A stretch of 64,000 nt of DNA from UBA11164 sp034376725 (GCA_034376725.1 JAXMJH010000041.1:13585-77584), one strand, 5' to 3'; counted from the stretch's first letter, positions 1-8,476 are shown. Notes: generated by a model not told the origin, from the sequence alone. Numbers and translations: made by a program.

Positions 1-929
1 CGCTCCAGCGCGATCAGGCCCGGCCCTGAGGCGGCCTTCTCCATCGCGGCCATGGCGGCGTCCAGCGTGCTCTGGTCGCCATCGGCCTCGATCATCAGCA
101 GCGCGCCGGCTTCGGGGATCTCCGCGCCGCCTACCTCGCGTGCCAGCCGCACGCAGTCGCCGTCCATGAATTCGAGCATCGACGGTGTGTGCGGCTGCGC
201 CATGAGCCGGGCCACGGCGGATGCGGCCGCGGCGACATCGGAGTACAGCGCGCGCAGCGTCTGGCGGGCGGGCGGCAGCGGTCGCAGCAGCAGCGTGGCC
301 TCGACGATCAGCGCCAAAGTGCCTTCGGAGCCGATGATGAAGCGGGTGAAATCGTAGCCGGCCGAAGCCTTGGTGGTGGGTCCGCCGCAGCGGATCAGCT
401 GTCCGGCGCCGGTGACTGCCAGCAGTCCCAGCACGTTGTCGCGACAGGCGCCGTATTTCACCGCGCGCGGCCCGCCGGAATTGCAGCCCAGATTGCCGCC
501 GATGCTGCTGAACGCCGAGCTGGTCGGATCGGGCCCCCAGAACAGACCTTTTGTGCCGGCCGCCCGCTGCAGGTCGCCATTGAGCAGGCCGGGCTGGACC
601 ACCGCCAGCCGATCCGCCAGGTTCAGCTCAAGCAGGCGATTCATCCGTTCAAAGCCGATCACCAGTCCACCCGAAGACGGCACCGAAGCGCCCGTGGTGT
701 TGGTGCCGCGCCCGCGCGCCACGATCGGGCAGCCGTGCGACCGGCAGGCCAGCACGATATCGCGCACCTGTGCCGCCTCGGCCGGCAGCGCCACGGCGCC
801 CGGCATCGAGCGATGATTGGAATTGTCGTAGCCATAGGCCAGGCGTTCGCCGGGATCGGTGAACAGGGCATCCGGCCCCAGAATCTCGCCCAGGCGGGCG
901 ATCAGCGCAGTCGGCAAGTCGCGGGTCAT
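1..929 (-). CDS. FAD-linked oxidase (GlcD/D-lactate dehydrogenase-like), C-terminus missing
   Basis: Flavoprotein oxidase of the vanillyl-alcohol-oxidase-type FAD-binding family, which oxidises 2-hydroxy acids such as glycolate or D-lactate. The 309 visible residues begin MTRDLPTALIARLGEILGP and include the FAD-binding core: PIVARGRGTNTTG, SIGGNLGCNSGGPRAVKYG, and GGPTTKASAGYDFTRFIIGSEGTLA. The window edge cuts the gene before its C-terminal FAD-linked oxidase domain is complete. The ATG at 929 was chosen because the protein then begins just before the conserved domain. A TACAAT hexamer (936-941, minus strand) would place the transcript start at the ATG, so the mRNA may be leaderless. The exact substrate cannot be told; the family call is firm. 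Confidence 0.85.
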   Translation of the reverse strand, partial: MTRDLPTALIARLGEILGPDALFTDPGERLAYGYDNSNHRSMPGAVALPAEAAQVRDIVLACRSHGCPIVARGRGTNTTGASVPSSGGLVIGFERMNRLLELNLADRLAVVQPGLLNGDLQRAAGTKGLFWGPDPTSSAFSSIGGNLGCNSGGPRAVKYGACRDNVLGLLAVTGAGQLIRCGGPTTKASAGYDFTRFIIGSEGTLALIVEATLLLRPLPPARQTLRALYSDVAAAASAVARLMAQPHTPSMLEFMDGDCVRLAREVGGAEIPEAGALLMIEADGDQSTLDAAMAAMEKAASGPGLIALE

Positions 930-1010
930 GGGCTGATTGTAGCCAGCATGGCGATGGTTCGCCGGGCGCCGGTGTGTCCGACAACAATGGCTACAGTTTT
1001 CTCTATTGTG

Positions 1011-1065
1011 AAAAAAAAGGCCGACCGAGGCATTGCCGCCAAGCCTGCCGGGAGCTCGGGCGGCC
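1011..1065 (-). terminator. Rho-independent terminator after yraN
   Basis: On the minus strand, arms GGCCGCCCGAG (1055-1065) and CTCGGTCGGCC (1019-1029) pair with one mismatch around a 25-nt loop. Eight T residues follow (A run at 1011-1018 on the plus strand). It lies just after the yraN stop and before the FAD oxidase, so it would end the lpoA-yraN transcript. Confidence 0.65.
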
Positions 1066-1075
1066 TCCCCCGGCT

Positions 1076-1471
1076 TCACGCATCATCGAGCGTGAACGCC
1101 TCGCGAATCCAGTCGAGGTCGGGCGTGTCCGAAGGGCCGGAAAGGGACACGACATCGAAGCGACAGGCGGCTTTGGCCAACGGCGGGTGCGACAACAGAA
1201 ACGCCTGGGCGGCGCGCACCAGGCGCATGCGTTTGCGACGGTCGACCGACACTGCGGCGCCGCCGAACCGGTCGTTGCCGCGGTAGCGCACTTCAACGAA
1301 CACCGTGGTCTCGCGCTCGCGCATCACCAGGTCGATTTCGCCGAACGGATAGCGCACGTTTCGCTGCACCAGGCTCAGGCCGGCATCGCTCAGATGCCTT
1401 TCCGCCAGGGCCTCGGCCGCCGCGCCCCGGGCCTGCCGACCGGAATCGGCCTTGTCGTCAGTGCGCGGCAT
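1076..1471 (-). CDS. yraN: YraN family protein (UPF0102), predicted nuclease-fold
   Basis: 131-residue YraN/UPF0102 protein with a restriction-endonuclease-like fold and no firmly established role. The family signature is clear: GRQARGAAAEALAERHL near the N-terminus, then NVRYPFGEIDLVMRE and TTVFVEVRYRG, which carry the E-ID...FVEVR core residues of the fold. Length is normal for the family (about 120-130). Its start overlaps the end of lpoA by 14 bp, so the two are probably translated together. The rsmI / lpoA-yraN divergent arrangement matches that known in E. coli (yraL, yraM, yraN). The metal-site residues suggest nuclease activity, but this is inferred from the fold. Confidence 0.9.
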   Translation of the reverse strand: MPRTDDKADSGRQARGAAAEALAERHLSDAGLSLVQRNVRYPFGEIDLVMRERETTVFVEVRYRGNDRFGGAAVSVDRRKRMRLVRAAQAFLLSHPPLAKAACRFDVVSLSGPSDTPDLDWIREAFTLDDA

Positions 1472-3212
1472 CGGCCCCGATCGATTCGGTGGTCAGGCCA
1501 CCGTCGACCACCGGCCGGATGCGGCCGCCCTCGAACACCGACCAGGCCGGTTGGCGCAGCACGTTGCCGAAGGCGTCCAGGCGCAAGTCGCCGGTTGCGC
1601 CGTTAACCGTGCTGCCAGGGTTGGCCGAAAGCTGGTCCAGATAGCCGATCAGCCGATAGGCGTCGATGCCGAAGGCGAACAGCCGCGCCCGGACTCCGCG
1701 CGCGCTGGGCAGCCGGGAAACCGCGCCGTCGGCCCGAGGCGTGCCTGGAACGTGTCGGTTGGGCCAGGCCAGGTCGGGAAATTCGATGCCGTCCAGTTCG
1801 CGATCCAATCGGGTGTCGCCGCTGCCCAGGACGATCTGCGAGGTGGCGAACAGTGGGCGGTGCTTCAATCCGATCGCCGCCAGCTGAGGCGCCAGCAGTC
1901 GGGCCTCACGGGCCTGCACGGCCAGCAGGATGGCGTCGAAATGCTCGCCTCCGGTGGCGTCGAAGACGGCATTGAGCGCGGTGCTGTGATTGCTGAACGT
2001 GGGGTCGATCACCGCCGAGGCGGCGATGGCGCCGCCGCGCTCGGTGAGCCGGGCGGCAAACGCATCCAGACTGCGCTGGGCCACCGCCGTACCGTCGCCG
2101 ATGACCACGACGCGCAGCAGGTTGCGGCGGATCAATCGTTCGGCGATGGCATCGGCTTCCTCCTCGGGGCTGAGCGAGAAACTGGCGTGGCCGGGCGGCA
2201 GGGCCTGGCTGTCGCGATTGAGTGTGAGCGCGGGAACCGGAAGCTCGGGCATCGCCAGAAGCGCGGCCACCTCGTCGCGGCCGAGCGGGCCGATGACCCG
2301 TTCGGCGCCATCGCGCTGCGCCTCCAGGTAGCGCTCGGCGACGCGGGCCGGTTCGCTGGCGGTGTCGTAGAAGCGGACATTGGGGCGAGGCGGATCCTGC
2401 GCGAAGTGCGCGCTCAGGATGCCGTCGCGAACCGATTCGGCGGCGCTGGCCAGCGCGCCGGTCAGCGGCAGCAGCACCGCCAGCTGTCGCGCCGGGCGAA
2501 AGCCGCCGGCAGCCAGCTGGCCAGACTGGCCGGCATCCCGGTCGAACGGTCTGGGCAACTCCAGCCCGCGCTTGATCAGCGCGCTGCCGGCGTAGCGATA
2601 CAGCGGATCGCCCGCCGGCAGGGCGGCGCTGCGCTGAATCAGGCTGGCGTCATCGAGGCCGGCCAGCAGGTGCTCGATCTCGCGTCGATTCCCGGCTTGC
2701 TCTGCGCGTGGCAGCAGCGGCTGCAGTCGGCTCAACTCGCCGGCGGCATCGAACGATTGGCCGGTTTTCGCCAGCGCCTCCGCCCGGCTGCGATGCCACA
2801 GCGGCCGCTGCGCCTCGGGCAGGGCTGCGGCGCGTCCGGTCAGTCGGTCGAGTGCCAGCCCGGGCTGGCCCCGGCGCAATTGCTGATCGGCAAGCAGCAG
2901 GTCGAAACGCGTGCGCGAGGCGGGAGCCAGGCGTCGAACATCGACAGCGGACAGTGCGCGGTCGCTGGCCGTCAAGTCGCCGTCCTGGCGCCAGGCCTCG
3001 GCGGCGCGCAGATACAGCTCGGAGCGGCGGGTGCCGCGTTCGGCGCTGGCCGCATTCTCAAACGCCAGCGCGGCGTCACGGGCGCGGCCTTCGGCCAACA
3101 TCCGCTCGCCGACGGCATGCACTGCGGCATCGGCGCCGGTAGAAGGAATCGATGCGCAGCCGGCCAGCAGGCTGGCGGCCAGCACCATCAGAAGGGGCCA
3201 TGTGCGGGTCAT
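1458..3212 (-). CDS. lpoA: LpoA, outer-membrane lipoprotein activator of PBP1A
   Basis: 584-residue lipoprotein of the LppC/LpoA family. In enterobacteria LpoA stands in the outer membrane and activates the peptidoglycan synthase PBP1A. The N-terminus is a lipoprotein signal: MTRTWPLLMVLAASLLAGC with Cys19 in an LLAGC lipobox, followed by Ala rather than Asp, which fits outer-membrane sorting. The N-terminal half is helical and TPR-like. The C-terminal half resembles a periplasmic-binding-protein fold (LAVLLPLTGALASAAESVRDG, then VRFYDTASEPARVAERYLEA). It is shorter than E. coli LpoA (678). A longer reading frame exists upstream, but the lipobox fixes the start at 3212. It is divergent from rsmI (72-bp gap) and overlaps yraN. 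Confidence 0.9.
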   Translation of the reverse strand: MTRTWPLLMVLAASLLAGCASIPSTGADAAVHAVGERMLAEGRARDAALAFENAASAERGTRRSELYLRAAEAWRQDGDLTASDRALSAVDVRRLAPASRTRFDLLLADQQLRRGQPGLALDRLTGRAAALPEAQRPLWHRSRAEALAKTGQSFDAAGELSRLQPLLPRAEQAGNRREIEHLLAGLDDASLIQRSAALPAGDPLYRYAGSALIKRGLELPRPFDRDAGQSGQLAAGGFRPARQLAVLLPLTGALASAAESVRDGILSAHFAQDPPRPNVRFYDTASEPARVAERYLEAQRDGAERVIGPLGRDEVAALLAMPELPVPALTLNRDSQALPPGHASFSLSPEEEADAIAERLIRRNLLRVVVIGDGTAVAQRSLDAFAARLTERGGAIAASAVIDPTFSNHSTALNAVFDATGGEHFDAILLAVQAREARLLAPQLAAIGLKHRPLFATSQIVLGSGDTRLDRELDGIEFPDLAWPNRHVPGTPRADGAVSRLPSARGVRARLFAFGIDAYRLIGYLDQLSANPGSTVNGATGDLRLDAFGNVLRQPAWSVFEGGRIRPVVDGGLTTESIGADAAH

Positions 3213-3284
3213 GCCTCGGCGATCCTGTGCGTCAAGCGGGCTAAGATCATACCCGCCTACCGCCGACCCGGACCAAGAAATCCC

Positions 3285-4118
3285 ATGCAAACCGTTACCC
3301 AGGGCGCGCTTTACGTGGTTGCGACCCCCATCGGCAACATGGACGACATCAGCCTGCGCGCGCTTTCGGTGCTGCGTCAGGTCGACAGAGTCTGCGCCGA
3401 AGACACCCGGCACACGCGGCAACTGCTGGCGCATCACGGCATCGACCGGCCGCTGCTGGCGCTGCACGAACACAATGAATCCGAACGCATCCCCCTGCTG
3501 CTGGCACGGCTGGCGGCCGGCGAGACGCTGGCGCTGGTGTCCGATGCCGGTACGCCGTTGATCAGCGACCCCGGCTTTCCTCTGGTGCGTGCCGCGCGCG
3601 AGGCCGGCCACACCGTGCACCCGGTGCCCGGCGCCTGCGCGGCGATCGCGGCGCTGTCGGTGGCCGGCCTGCCGTGCGAGCGGTTCTGCTTCGAGGGCTT
3701 TCTGCCGGCCAAGGCCGGTGCGCGCGGGCAGCGACTGGCCGCGCTGGCCGCCGAATCGCGCACGCTGGTGTTCTACGAAAGCGCGCATCGCATCGTCGAA
3801 TCGGTCGCGGCGATGGCCGAAGCGTTCGGCGGCGATCGGCCGGCGGTGCTGGCGCGCGAGTTGACCAAGTTGTTCGAAACGGTCCTCAGTGATCGGCTCG
3901 ACGGCCTCGGAGCGCGTCTTGCGGCCGACGGCAATCAGCGCAAAGGCGAATTCGTGGTGATTGTCGCCGGCGCGCCCGAGCCCGAGAGCCGTCAGTTGCA
4001 GGAGGGAAGGCGGCTGTATCGCGGCCTGCTGGAACACCTCCCGCCCTCGCAGGCGGCGCGGATCGCCGCGGAGCTGTCGGGTGCGCCACGCAAGGCGCTG
4101 TATGGAAGCGACGGATAG
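3285..4118 (+). CDS. rsmI: 16S rRNA (cytidine1402-2'-O)-methyltransferase RsmI
   Basis: 277-residue SAM-dependent tetrapyrrole-methylase-fold enzyme that methylates the 2'-O of C1402 in the 16S rRNA decoding centre. Visible family motifs are GALYVVATPIGNMDDISLRA at the N-terminus, CAEDTRHTRQLLAHHGI, LVSDAGTPLISDPGFPLVR (SAM-binding region), PVPGACAAIAALSVAGLP and LVFYESAHRI. Length is typical (about 280). The frame is open further upstream, but the ATG at 3285 sits exactly at the family's usual N-terminus. The pairing with divergent lpoA-yraN and downstream rnpB is a common gammaproteobacterial arrangement. Confidence 0.95.
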   Translation: MQTVTQGALYVVATPIGNMDDISLRALSVLRQVDRVCAEDTRHTRQLLAHHGIDRPLLALHEHNESERIPLLLARLAAGETLALVSDAGTPLISDPGFPLVRAAREAGHTVHPVPGACAAIAALSVAGLPCERFCFEGFLPAKAGARGQRLAALAAESRTLVFYESAHRIVESVAAMAEAFGGDRPAVLARELTKLFETVLSDRLDGLGARLAADGNQRKGEFVVIVAGAPEPESRQLQEGRRLYRGLLEHLPPSQAARIAAELSGAPRKALYGSDG

Positions 4119-4159
4119 TTCGAATTGTCGACAATCGGGTGATCCGGTGAGCGCCTGCG

Positions 4160-4165
4160 TATACT
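4160..4165 (+). promoter_or_regulatory. -10 element of rnpB
   Basis: TATACT lies 7 nt before the predicted 5' end of the RNase P RNA (4173), the normal distance from -10 to +1. No good -35 hexamer is seen 16-18 nt upstream. Confidence 0.5.
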
Positions 4166-4172
4166 GGCGCTG

Positions 4173-4539
4173 CGGAGTCGGCCAGGCAGTCGCGTCGCGC
4201 GCAAGCGCGCCGAGGAAAGTCCGGGCTCCACAGGGCAAGGTGCCAGGTAACGCCTGGGCGGCGCAAGCCGACGGAAAGTGCAACAGAAAGCAAACCGCCA
4301 ACCTGCTTCCGGCGCTTTGGCGCTGAGGCAGCGGTAAGGGTGAAACGGTGGGGTAAGAGCCCACCGCGTGCGGGGCCAACGCCGCACGGCACGGCAAACC
4401 CCACCTGGAGCAAGGCCAAATAGGGACGCAACGATGTTGCCCGCATCGCGTCCGGGTAGGCTGCTGGAGTGGCGCGGCGACGCGTCACCGAGAGGAATGA
4501 CTGCCCACGACAGAACCCGGCTTATCGGCCGGCTCCGCC
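4173..4539 (+). ncRNA. rnpB: RNase P RNA, bacterial type A
   Basis: Catalytic RNA of RNase P, which trims the 5' leader of tRNA precursors. All conserved core blocks are present in order: GAGGAAAGTCCGGGCTCC, GGTGCCAGGTAACGCCTGG, AGTGCAACAGAAAGCAAACCGCC, GGTAAGGGTGAAACGGTG, GGTAAGAGCCCACCGCG, GGAGCAAGGCCAAATAGGG, and near the 3' end ACGACAGAACCCGGCTTAT. The 5' end CGGAGTCGGCC pairs with the 3' end GGCCGGCTCCG (P1 helix), which sets the ends to within a few bases. The length, about 367 nt, is normal for type A. Open frames across this stretch are not genes. Confidence 0.96.
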
Positions 4540-4896
4540 CTCTTTACGTCTTTTCATCGCGGCCACTTGGCCGGCGGCTCGCCGCCGTCGGCTCCGACCG
4601 GCAGGCCATACCTGCCTGCCTGGACACGCCCGCGCACCAGACGGCTGCACCGGGACCGAGCGCGCCAACGGCGCGCTACCGGCCGGTGGTTCGCTTGCAG
4701 CCGATCGGCGGATAGTGACCTTGCGCCCGACGATGGCAAATCGCCGGGCCGACCTCATGCTGTCTGATGACTCCCGGACATGATGGGCGTCAAAAGTTTT
4801 TCTGTTAAATCAAACCATATGAAACACTTCTTAAACCTGAATGTGAAGTTAATCGGAACGCTTTGATTAAGAAAGGGATTTTTACCGGAAATTGTG
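4540..4896. other. Non-coding stretch between rnpB and the mra promoter
   Basis: No credible gene here. The first half is GC-rich. From about 4795 to 4900 it becomes unusually AT-rich for this genome (for example GTTAAATCAAACCATATG and TTGATTAAGAAAGGG), directly upstream of the TTGACA promoter of the dcw cluster. Such a tract could act as an UP element or a binding site for a nucleoid protein. That is an inference from base composition only. Confidence 0.5.
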
Positions 4897-4925
4897 TTGA
4901 CACCAGCTGGAGCGAAGTCTAATGT
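4897..4925 (+). promoter_or_regulatory. Pmra, sigma-70 promoter of the dcw cluster
   Basis: A perfect -35 hexamer TTGACA (4897-4902) is followed by TCTAAT (4918-4923, 15-nt spacer) or TAATGT (4920-4925, 17-nt spacer). Transcription would begin at about 4930, in front of mraZ and within the MraZ repeat array, as expected for an autorepressed promoter. Confidence 0.6.
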
Positions 4926-4968
4926 GGGTATCTGAGGGAATCTTCGGCAAATTGTGGAGAATCGTGGG
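4924..4968 (+). promoter_or_regulatory. MraZ operator: five direct repeats every 10 bp
   Basis: Five G-rich pentamers start at exactly 10-bp intervals: GTGGG at 4924, GAGGG at 4934, TCGGC at 4944, GTGGA at 4954 and GTGGG at 4964. MraZ of E. coli and Mycoplasma binds TGGG-type direct repeats spaced one helical turn apart upstream of its own gene. Here the array runs from the -10 region up to 3 nt before the mraZ ATG, so MraZ binding would block transcription. It also overlaps the ribosome-binding site. Confidence 0.8.
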
Positions 4969-4971
4969 GTG

Positions 4972-5418
4972 ATGTTCCAGGGCGAAACCGCCATCAGCGT
5001 CGACGAGAAGGGCCGGTTGGCGATCCCCATCGCTTACCGCGAGCTCGTCGCGCGCGAGTGCGATAACCGCCTGATTCTCACCTACAACCCGTTCGAGTCG
5101 GGTTGTCTGTTCATTTATCCCGAAAAAGCCTGGGCGCCGGTGCGCGACCAGGTCAATGCCCTGCCCAGGGCCAAGAAGGTGCATCGCGCGCTCCAGCTCA
5201 AGCTGGTCGGCGCGGCGATGGTACTGGAGCCCGATGCCAGCGGCCGGGTGTCGCTGCCGGCCAGCCATCGCACCGCTGCCGGCATCGATCGCAAGGCCAT
5301 TCTGGTCGGCATGGGCGACAAGTTCGAACTGTGGAGCGAGCAGGCTCATCTGGATCAGATTCGCCAGACCATCGGCGAGGACGAGGTCAGCGACGCCATG
5401 CTCGACCTGAGGCTTTAA
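4972..5418 (+). CDS. mraZ: Transcriptional regulator MraZ
   Basis: 148-residue AbrB-fold regulator that heads the dcw cluster and represses it in E. coli. It has two copies of the SpoVT/AbrB-like motif: MFQGETAISVDEKGRLAIP at the N-terminus and ASGRVSLPASHRTAAGID in the second half. I chose the ATG at 4972 because MraZ proteins begin M-F-(R/Q)-G. A GTG at 4954 in frame would add six residues but lies inside the repeat array. The GGAG at 4956-4959 is 12 nt from the ATG, so the ribosome site is itself part of an operator repeat. The gene ends 6 bp before rsmH. Confidence 0.95.
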   Translation: MFQGETAISVDEKGRLAIPIAYRELVARECDNRLILTYNPFESGCLFIYPEKAWAPVRDQVNALPRAKKVHRALQLKLVGAAMVLEPDASGRVSLPASHRTAAGIDRKAILVGMGDKFELWSEQAHLDQIRQTIGEDEVSDAMLDLRL

Positions 5419-5424
5419 GCGGCC

Positions 5425-6375
5425 ATGGTCAGGCTCGACGATGCCCCGTCGAGCCCCAGGCATGTGCCGGTGCTGTTTGCGCAGGTCATGGAGGGGCTGC
5501 GGGTACGGGAGGACGGAATCTATCTGGATGGCACCTTCGGGCGCGGCGGCCATGCTCGGGGAGTGATCGAACGCCTGGGGCCGAATGGGCGACTTCTAGT
5601 GATGGACAAGGACCCGCAAGCGATCGCCTGTGCCGAGCAGCAGTTCGGGGCCGATCCCCGGGTTGCGATCCGGCGCGGCAGCTTCTCCGGACTGGCCCGC
5701 TGGGAGGTGGTCGCGGCCGGGGTGGACGGGATTCTGCTCGATATTGGCGTCTCTTCGCCCCAGCTCGACCAGGCCGAGCGCGGCTTCAGTTTTCGCGCCG
5801 ATGGCCCGCTGGACATGCGCATGGATCCGGACGCCGCACCCAGCGCCGCCGAATGGCTGGCCAGCGCCAGCGAGACCGAGATCGCCGATGTGCTGTGGCG
5901 GCTGGGCGAAGAGCGTCAGAGCCGACGCATCGCGCGCGCCATCGTGGCGCATCGGGCGCAGTCGCCGATTACCCGCACCGCGCAACTGGCCGAATTGATC
6001 GCCGGCCTGCTGGGCCGGGGCGATGGCCGCATCCATCCAGCCACGCGCAGCTTCCAGGCGATCCGCATCCATATCAATCGCGAGCTCGACGAGCTGTCCG
6101 CCGGGCTGGACGCCGCCATGGCGTGCCTGAAGCCGGGCGGGCGTCTGGCGGTGATCAGCTTCCATTCGCTGGAAGACCGGCTGGTGAAGCGCTTCATCCA
6201 GAAACACAGCCGGCCGCCGCCGGGCAACCGGCGATTGCCTGAAGCGCAGCCCTTTCACCCGGACCTGCTGGCCGTGGGCGGGGCGCAGCGCGCCGACGAC
6301 GCCGAACTGGCGATCAATCCGCGTGCCCGCAGCGCCGTCCTGCGGGTCGCCGAGCGGCTGGGGGCGGCGGCATGA
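5425..6375 (+). CDS. rsmH: 16S rRNA (cytosine1402-N4)-methyltransferase RsmH
   Basis: 316-residue SAM methyltransferase (MraW) that N4-methylates C1402, the same nucleotide that RsmI modifies on the ribose. Family motifs are HVPVLFAQVMEGLRV, YLDGTFGRGGHARGVIE (SAM site), DILLDIGVSSPQLDQAERGFSF-type sequence with LDMRMDP, TRSFQAIRIHINREL, and GGRLAVISFHSLEDRLVKRF near the C-terminus. Length is normal. It follows mraZ by 6 bp, and its stop overlaps the ftsL start (ATGA). With rsmI only 1.3 kb away, both halves of the m4Cm1402 modification sit on either side of rnpB. Confidence 0.96.
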   Translation: MVRLDDAPSSPRHVPVLFAQVMEGLRVREDGIYLDGTFGRGGHARGVIERLGPNGRLLVMDKDPQAIACAEQQFGADPRVAIRRGSFSGLARWEVVAAGVDGILLDIGVSSPQLDQAERGFSFRADGPLDMRMDPDAAPSAAEWLASASETEIADVLWRLGEERQSRRIARAIVAHRAQSPITRTAQLAELIAGLLGRGDGRIHPATRSFQAIRIHINRELDELSAGLDAAMACLKPGGRLAVISFHSLEDRLVKRFIQKHSRPPPGNRRLPEAQPFHPDLLAVGGAQRADDAELAINPRARSAVLRVAERLGAAA

Positions 6376-6641
6376 ACGCCCGTCACTACCTTCTGTTGCT
6401 GCTGGTCGCGGCGACCATCGCCACCGCTCTGGCGGTCGTCCAGACCAAGCACCACCATCGGCAGTTGTTCATCGAGCTCACCCGGCTGGAGCGCGAGCGC
6501 GATGAGCTGAACATCGACTTCGGCCGGTTGCAGCTGGAGCAGGCGACCTGGGCCGAGACCAGCCGGATCGAGCGCATCGCCCGCACCCGGCTGGGCATGC
6601 GCACGCCGGAAGGCGATACCCTGCGGGTGATCCGGCCATGA
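6372..6641 (+). CDS. ftsL: Cell division protein FtsL
   Basis: 89-residue single-pass inner-membrane protein of the divisome that forms the FtsQ-FtsB-FtsL complex and activates FtsW/FtsI. The N-terminus is a short cytoplasmic tail followed by a transmembrane helix (about residues 5-23, YLLLLLVAATIATALAVV). The periplasmic part is a heptad-rich coiled coil (LFIELTRLERERDELNIDFG) and ends in the FtsL-type RIERIARTRLGMRTPEG. Sequence is weakly conserved in this family, but size, topology and position between rsmH and ftsI make the call secure. ATGA overlaps at both ends. Confidence 0.93.
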   Translation: MNARHYLLLLLVAATIATALAVVQTKHHHRQLFIELTRLERERDELNIDFGRLQLEQATWAETSRIERIARTRLGMRTPEGDTLRVIRP

Positions 6642-8476
6642 GTCGGACCATCCCGCCGCGTGAGGCGAAGCAAGACTCCTCCGCCGGGCTGCGCGCCTGG
6701 CTGGGTCGGGCACACCAACAGTGGCTGTCCGGACGCAGCGCCGGTCTGCGCCTGCGGTTCGCGTTTCTCGGCGGGATGCTGGGGCTGATCGTGCTGCTGC
6801 TGGTCGTCCAGGCGGCCAACCTTCAGTTGTTCAACGACGGTTTCTATCAGCGCCAGGGCGATGCGCGCTTCCTGCGCGAAATCGAGATTCCCACGTCGCG
6901 CGGGATGATCACCGACCGCAACGGCGAGCCGCTGGCCGTGTCATCCCCGGTGGTGTCGATCTGGGCCAATCCGCAGGAAGTGCTCCAGCATCCGGCGCGG
7001 CTGCCGGAGCTGGCCGAAGCGCTCGATATCGCGCTCGAACCGCTCACCCAGCGGCTGGCACAGCGCGCCCAGCGCGAGTTCGTCTATCTGCGCCGTCATC
7101 TGGTCCCGGATCAGGCCGAGGCGATCCTTGCACTGGGCGTCCCCGGGATCTACTCGCAGCGCGAGTTCCGCCGGTTCTATCCGATCGGCGAAGTGATGGC
7201 CCAGGTGCTTGGCATCACCGATATCGACGATGTCGGCCAGGAGGGCCTGGAGCTGGCCTACAACGACTGGCTGACCGGCAAGCCTGGCGCAAAGCGAGTG
7301 ATCCGCGACCGGCGCGGTGCGATCGTCGAGAACGTCGACCTGATTCGGGCCGCTGAGCCCGGCCATGACCTGACGCTGTCGATCGATCGCCGGATTCAAT
7401 ACCTGGCCTATCGTGAGCTGGGCGCTGCGCTGCGCACCCACGATGCGGTCGCCGGCAGCGTCGTGGTGCTGGACGTTCGCAACGGCGAAGTGCTGGCCAT
7501 GGTCAGCCATCCCTCGTTCAACCCCAATGCGCGCGATGGCGGCGGCAGCGCAGGCCGGCGCAACCGGACGGTCACCGATGTCATCGAACCGGGTTCGGTG
7601 ATCAAGGCGCTCACCGTCGCAGCGGCGCTGGAGACCGGCAAGGTCACTCCCGAGACCGTCATCCAGACCAGCCCGGGCTATATGCCGCTGGCTGGGCACG
7701 TGATCCGCGACATCCGCAACTTCGGCGAGGTCAGCCTCACCCGTCTGCTGACCAAGAGTTCGAACGTGGCGGCGACCAAGCTGGCGATGGACATGCCCAA
7801 CGATCATTTCCACGATGTGCTGCGTCGGTTCGGGTTGGGCTCGAGCACCGGCAGTGGATTCCCCGGCGAGTCGGCCGGCGTACTGCCTGCCTCGCATCGA
7901 TGGGGCACGCTGGAAAAGGCCACCATCTCTTACGGCTACGGGCTCTCGGTGACCCCGCTGCAGCTGGCGCAGGCATATGCAGTGCTAGGCAACGGCGGTC
8001 GACTGGTCGCGCCGACCTTCGTGCGCGATGTCCATCAGGAGAGCCGGCAGGTCATCGACCCGGGTCTGGCTGCGACCATCGTGGCGATGCTGGAGACGGT
8101 GACCGGGCCGGAGGGTACGGCACAGGCGGCGCGTATCGCGGGCTACCGGGTGGCCGGCAAGACCGGCACCTCGCGCAAGGTCGGCGTCGGCGGCTATGAG
8201 AAGCGTTACTTGAGCGTGTTTGCCGGCCTGGTGCCAGCCACCCGACCCCGTTTCGCCGTGGTGGTGGTGGTCGATGACCCGAAATCGGGCGACTACTACG
8301 GAGGTCTGGTCGCCGCTCCGGTCTTTCGCGTGGTGATGGAAGGAGCACTCCGGCTGCATCACGTGGCGCCGGATCGTGTCGAGCAGTGGTTCGCCGATGC
8401 CGAACCGCTGCCGGCCGCTTCGCTGGCCGATGCCGCCGAGCCGGTCGAGCCGCTGGTTGCGAGGTGGCGCCAGTGA
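6638..8476 (+). CDS. ftsI: Penicillin-binding protein 3 (FtsI), septal transpeptidase
   Basis: 612-residue class B PBP that crosslinks septal peptidoglycan together with FtsW. An N-terminal cytoplasmic tail is followed by a transmembrane helix at about residues 42-62 (FAFLGGMLGLIVLLLVVQAA). Then come the PBP dimerisation/pedestal region starting SRGMITDRNGEPLA and the transpeptidase domain. Catalytic motifs are intact: S320-V-I-K323 (SxxK), S374-S375-N376 and K508-T-G-T511. Length is close to E. coli FtsI (588). The start overlaps the ftsL stop (ATGA), and the stop overlaps the GTG of murE. Confidence 0.97.
   Translation: MSRTIPPREAKQDSSAGLRAWLGRAHQQWLSGRSAGLRLRFAFLGGMLGLIVLLLVVQAANLQLFNDGFYQRQGDARFLREIEIPTSRGMITDRNGEPLAVSSPVVSIWANPQEVLQHPARLPELAEALDIALEPLTQRLAQRAQREFVYLRRHLVPDQAEAILALGVPGIYSQREFRRFYPIGEVMAQVLGITDIDDVGQEGLELAYNDWLTGKPGAKRVIRDRRGAIVENVDLIRAAEPGHDLTLSIDRRIQYLAYRELGAALRTHDAVAGSVVVLDVRNGEVLAMVSHPSFNPNARDGGGSAGRRNRTVTDVIEPGSVIKALTVAAALETGKVTPETVIQTSPGYMPLAGHVIRDIRNFGEVSLTRLLTKSSNVAATKLAMDMPNDHFHDVLRRFGLGSSTGSGFPGESAGVLPASHRWGTLEKATISYGYGLSVTPLQLAQAYAVLGNGGRLVAPTFVRDVHQESRQVIDPGLAATIVAMLETVTGPEGTAQAARIAGYRVAGKTGTSRKVGVGGYEKRYLSVFAGLVPATRPRFAVVVVVDDPKSGDYYGGLVAAPVFRVVMEGALRLHHVAPDRVEQWFADAEPLPAASLADAAEPVEPLVARWRQ

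Noticed and set aside
4368..4783. Short open frames over the rnpB 3' end and gap
   Set aside because: They overlap conserved RNase P RNA blocks or lack a ribosome site.
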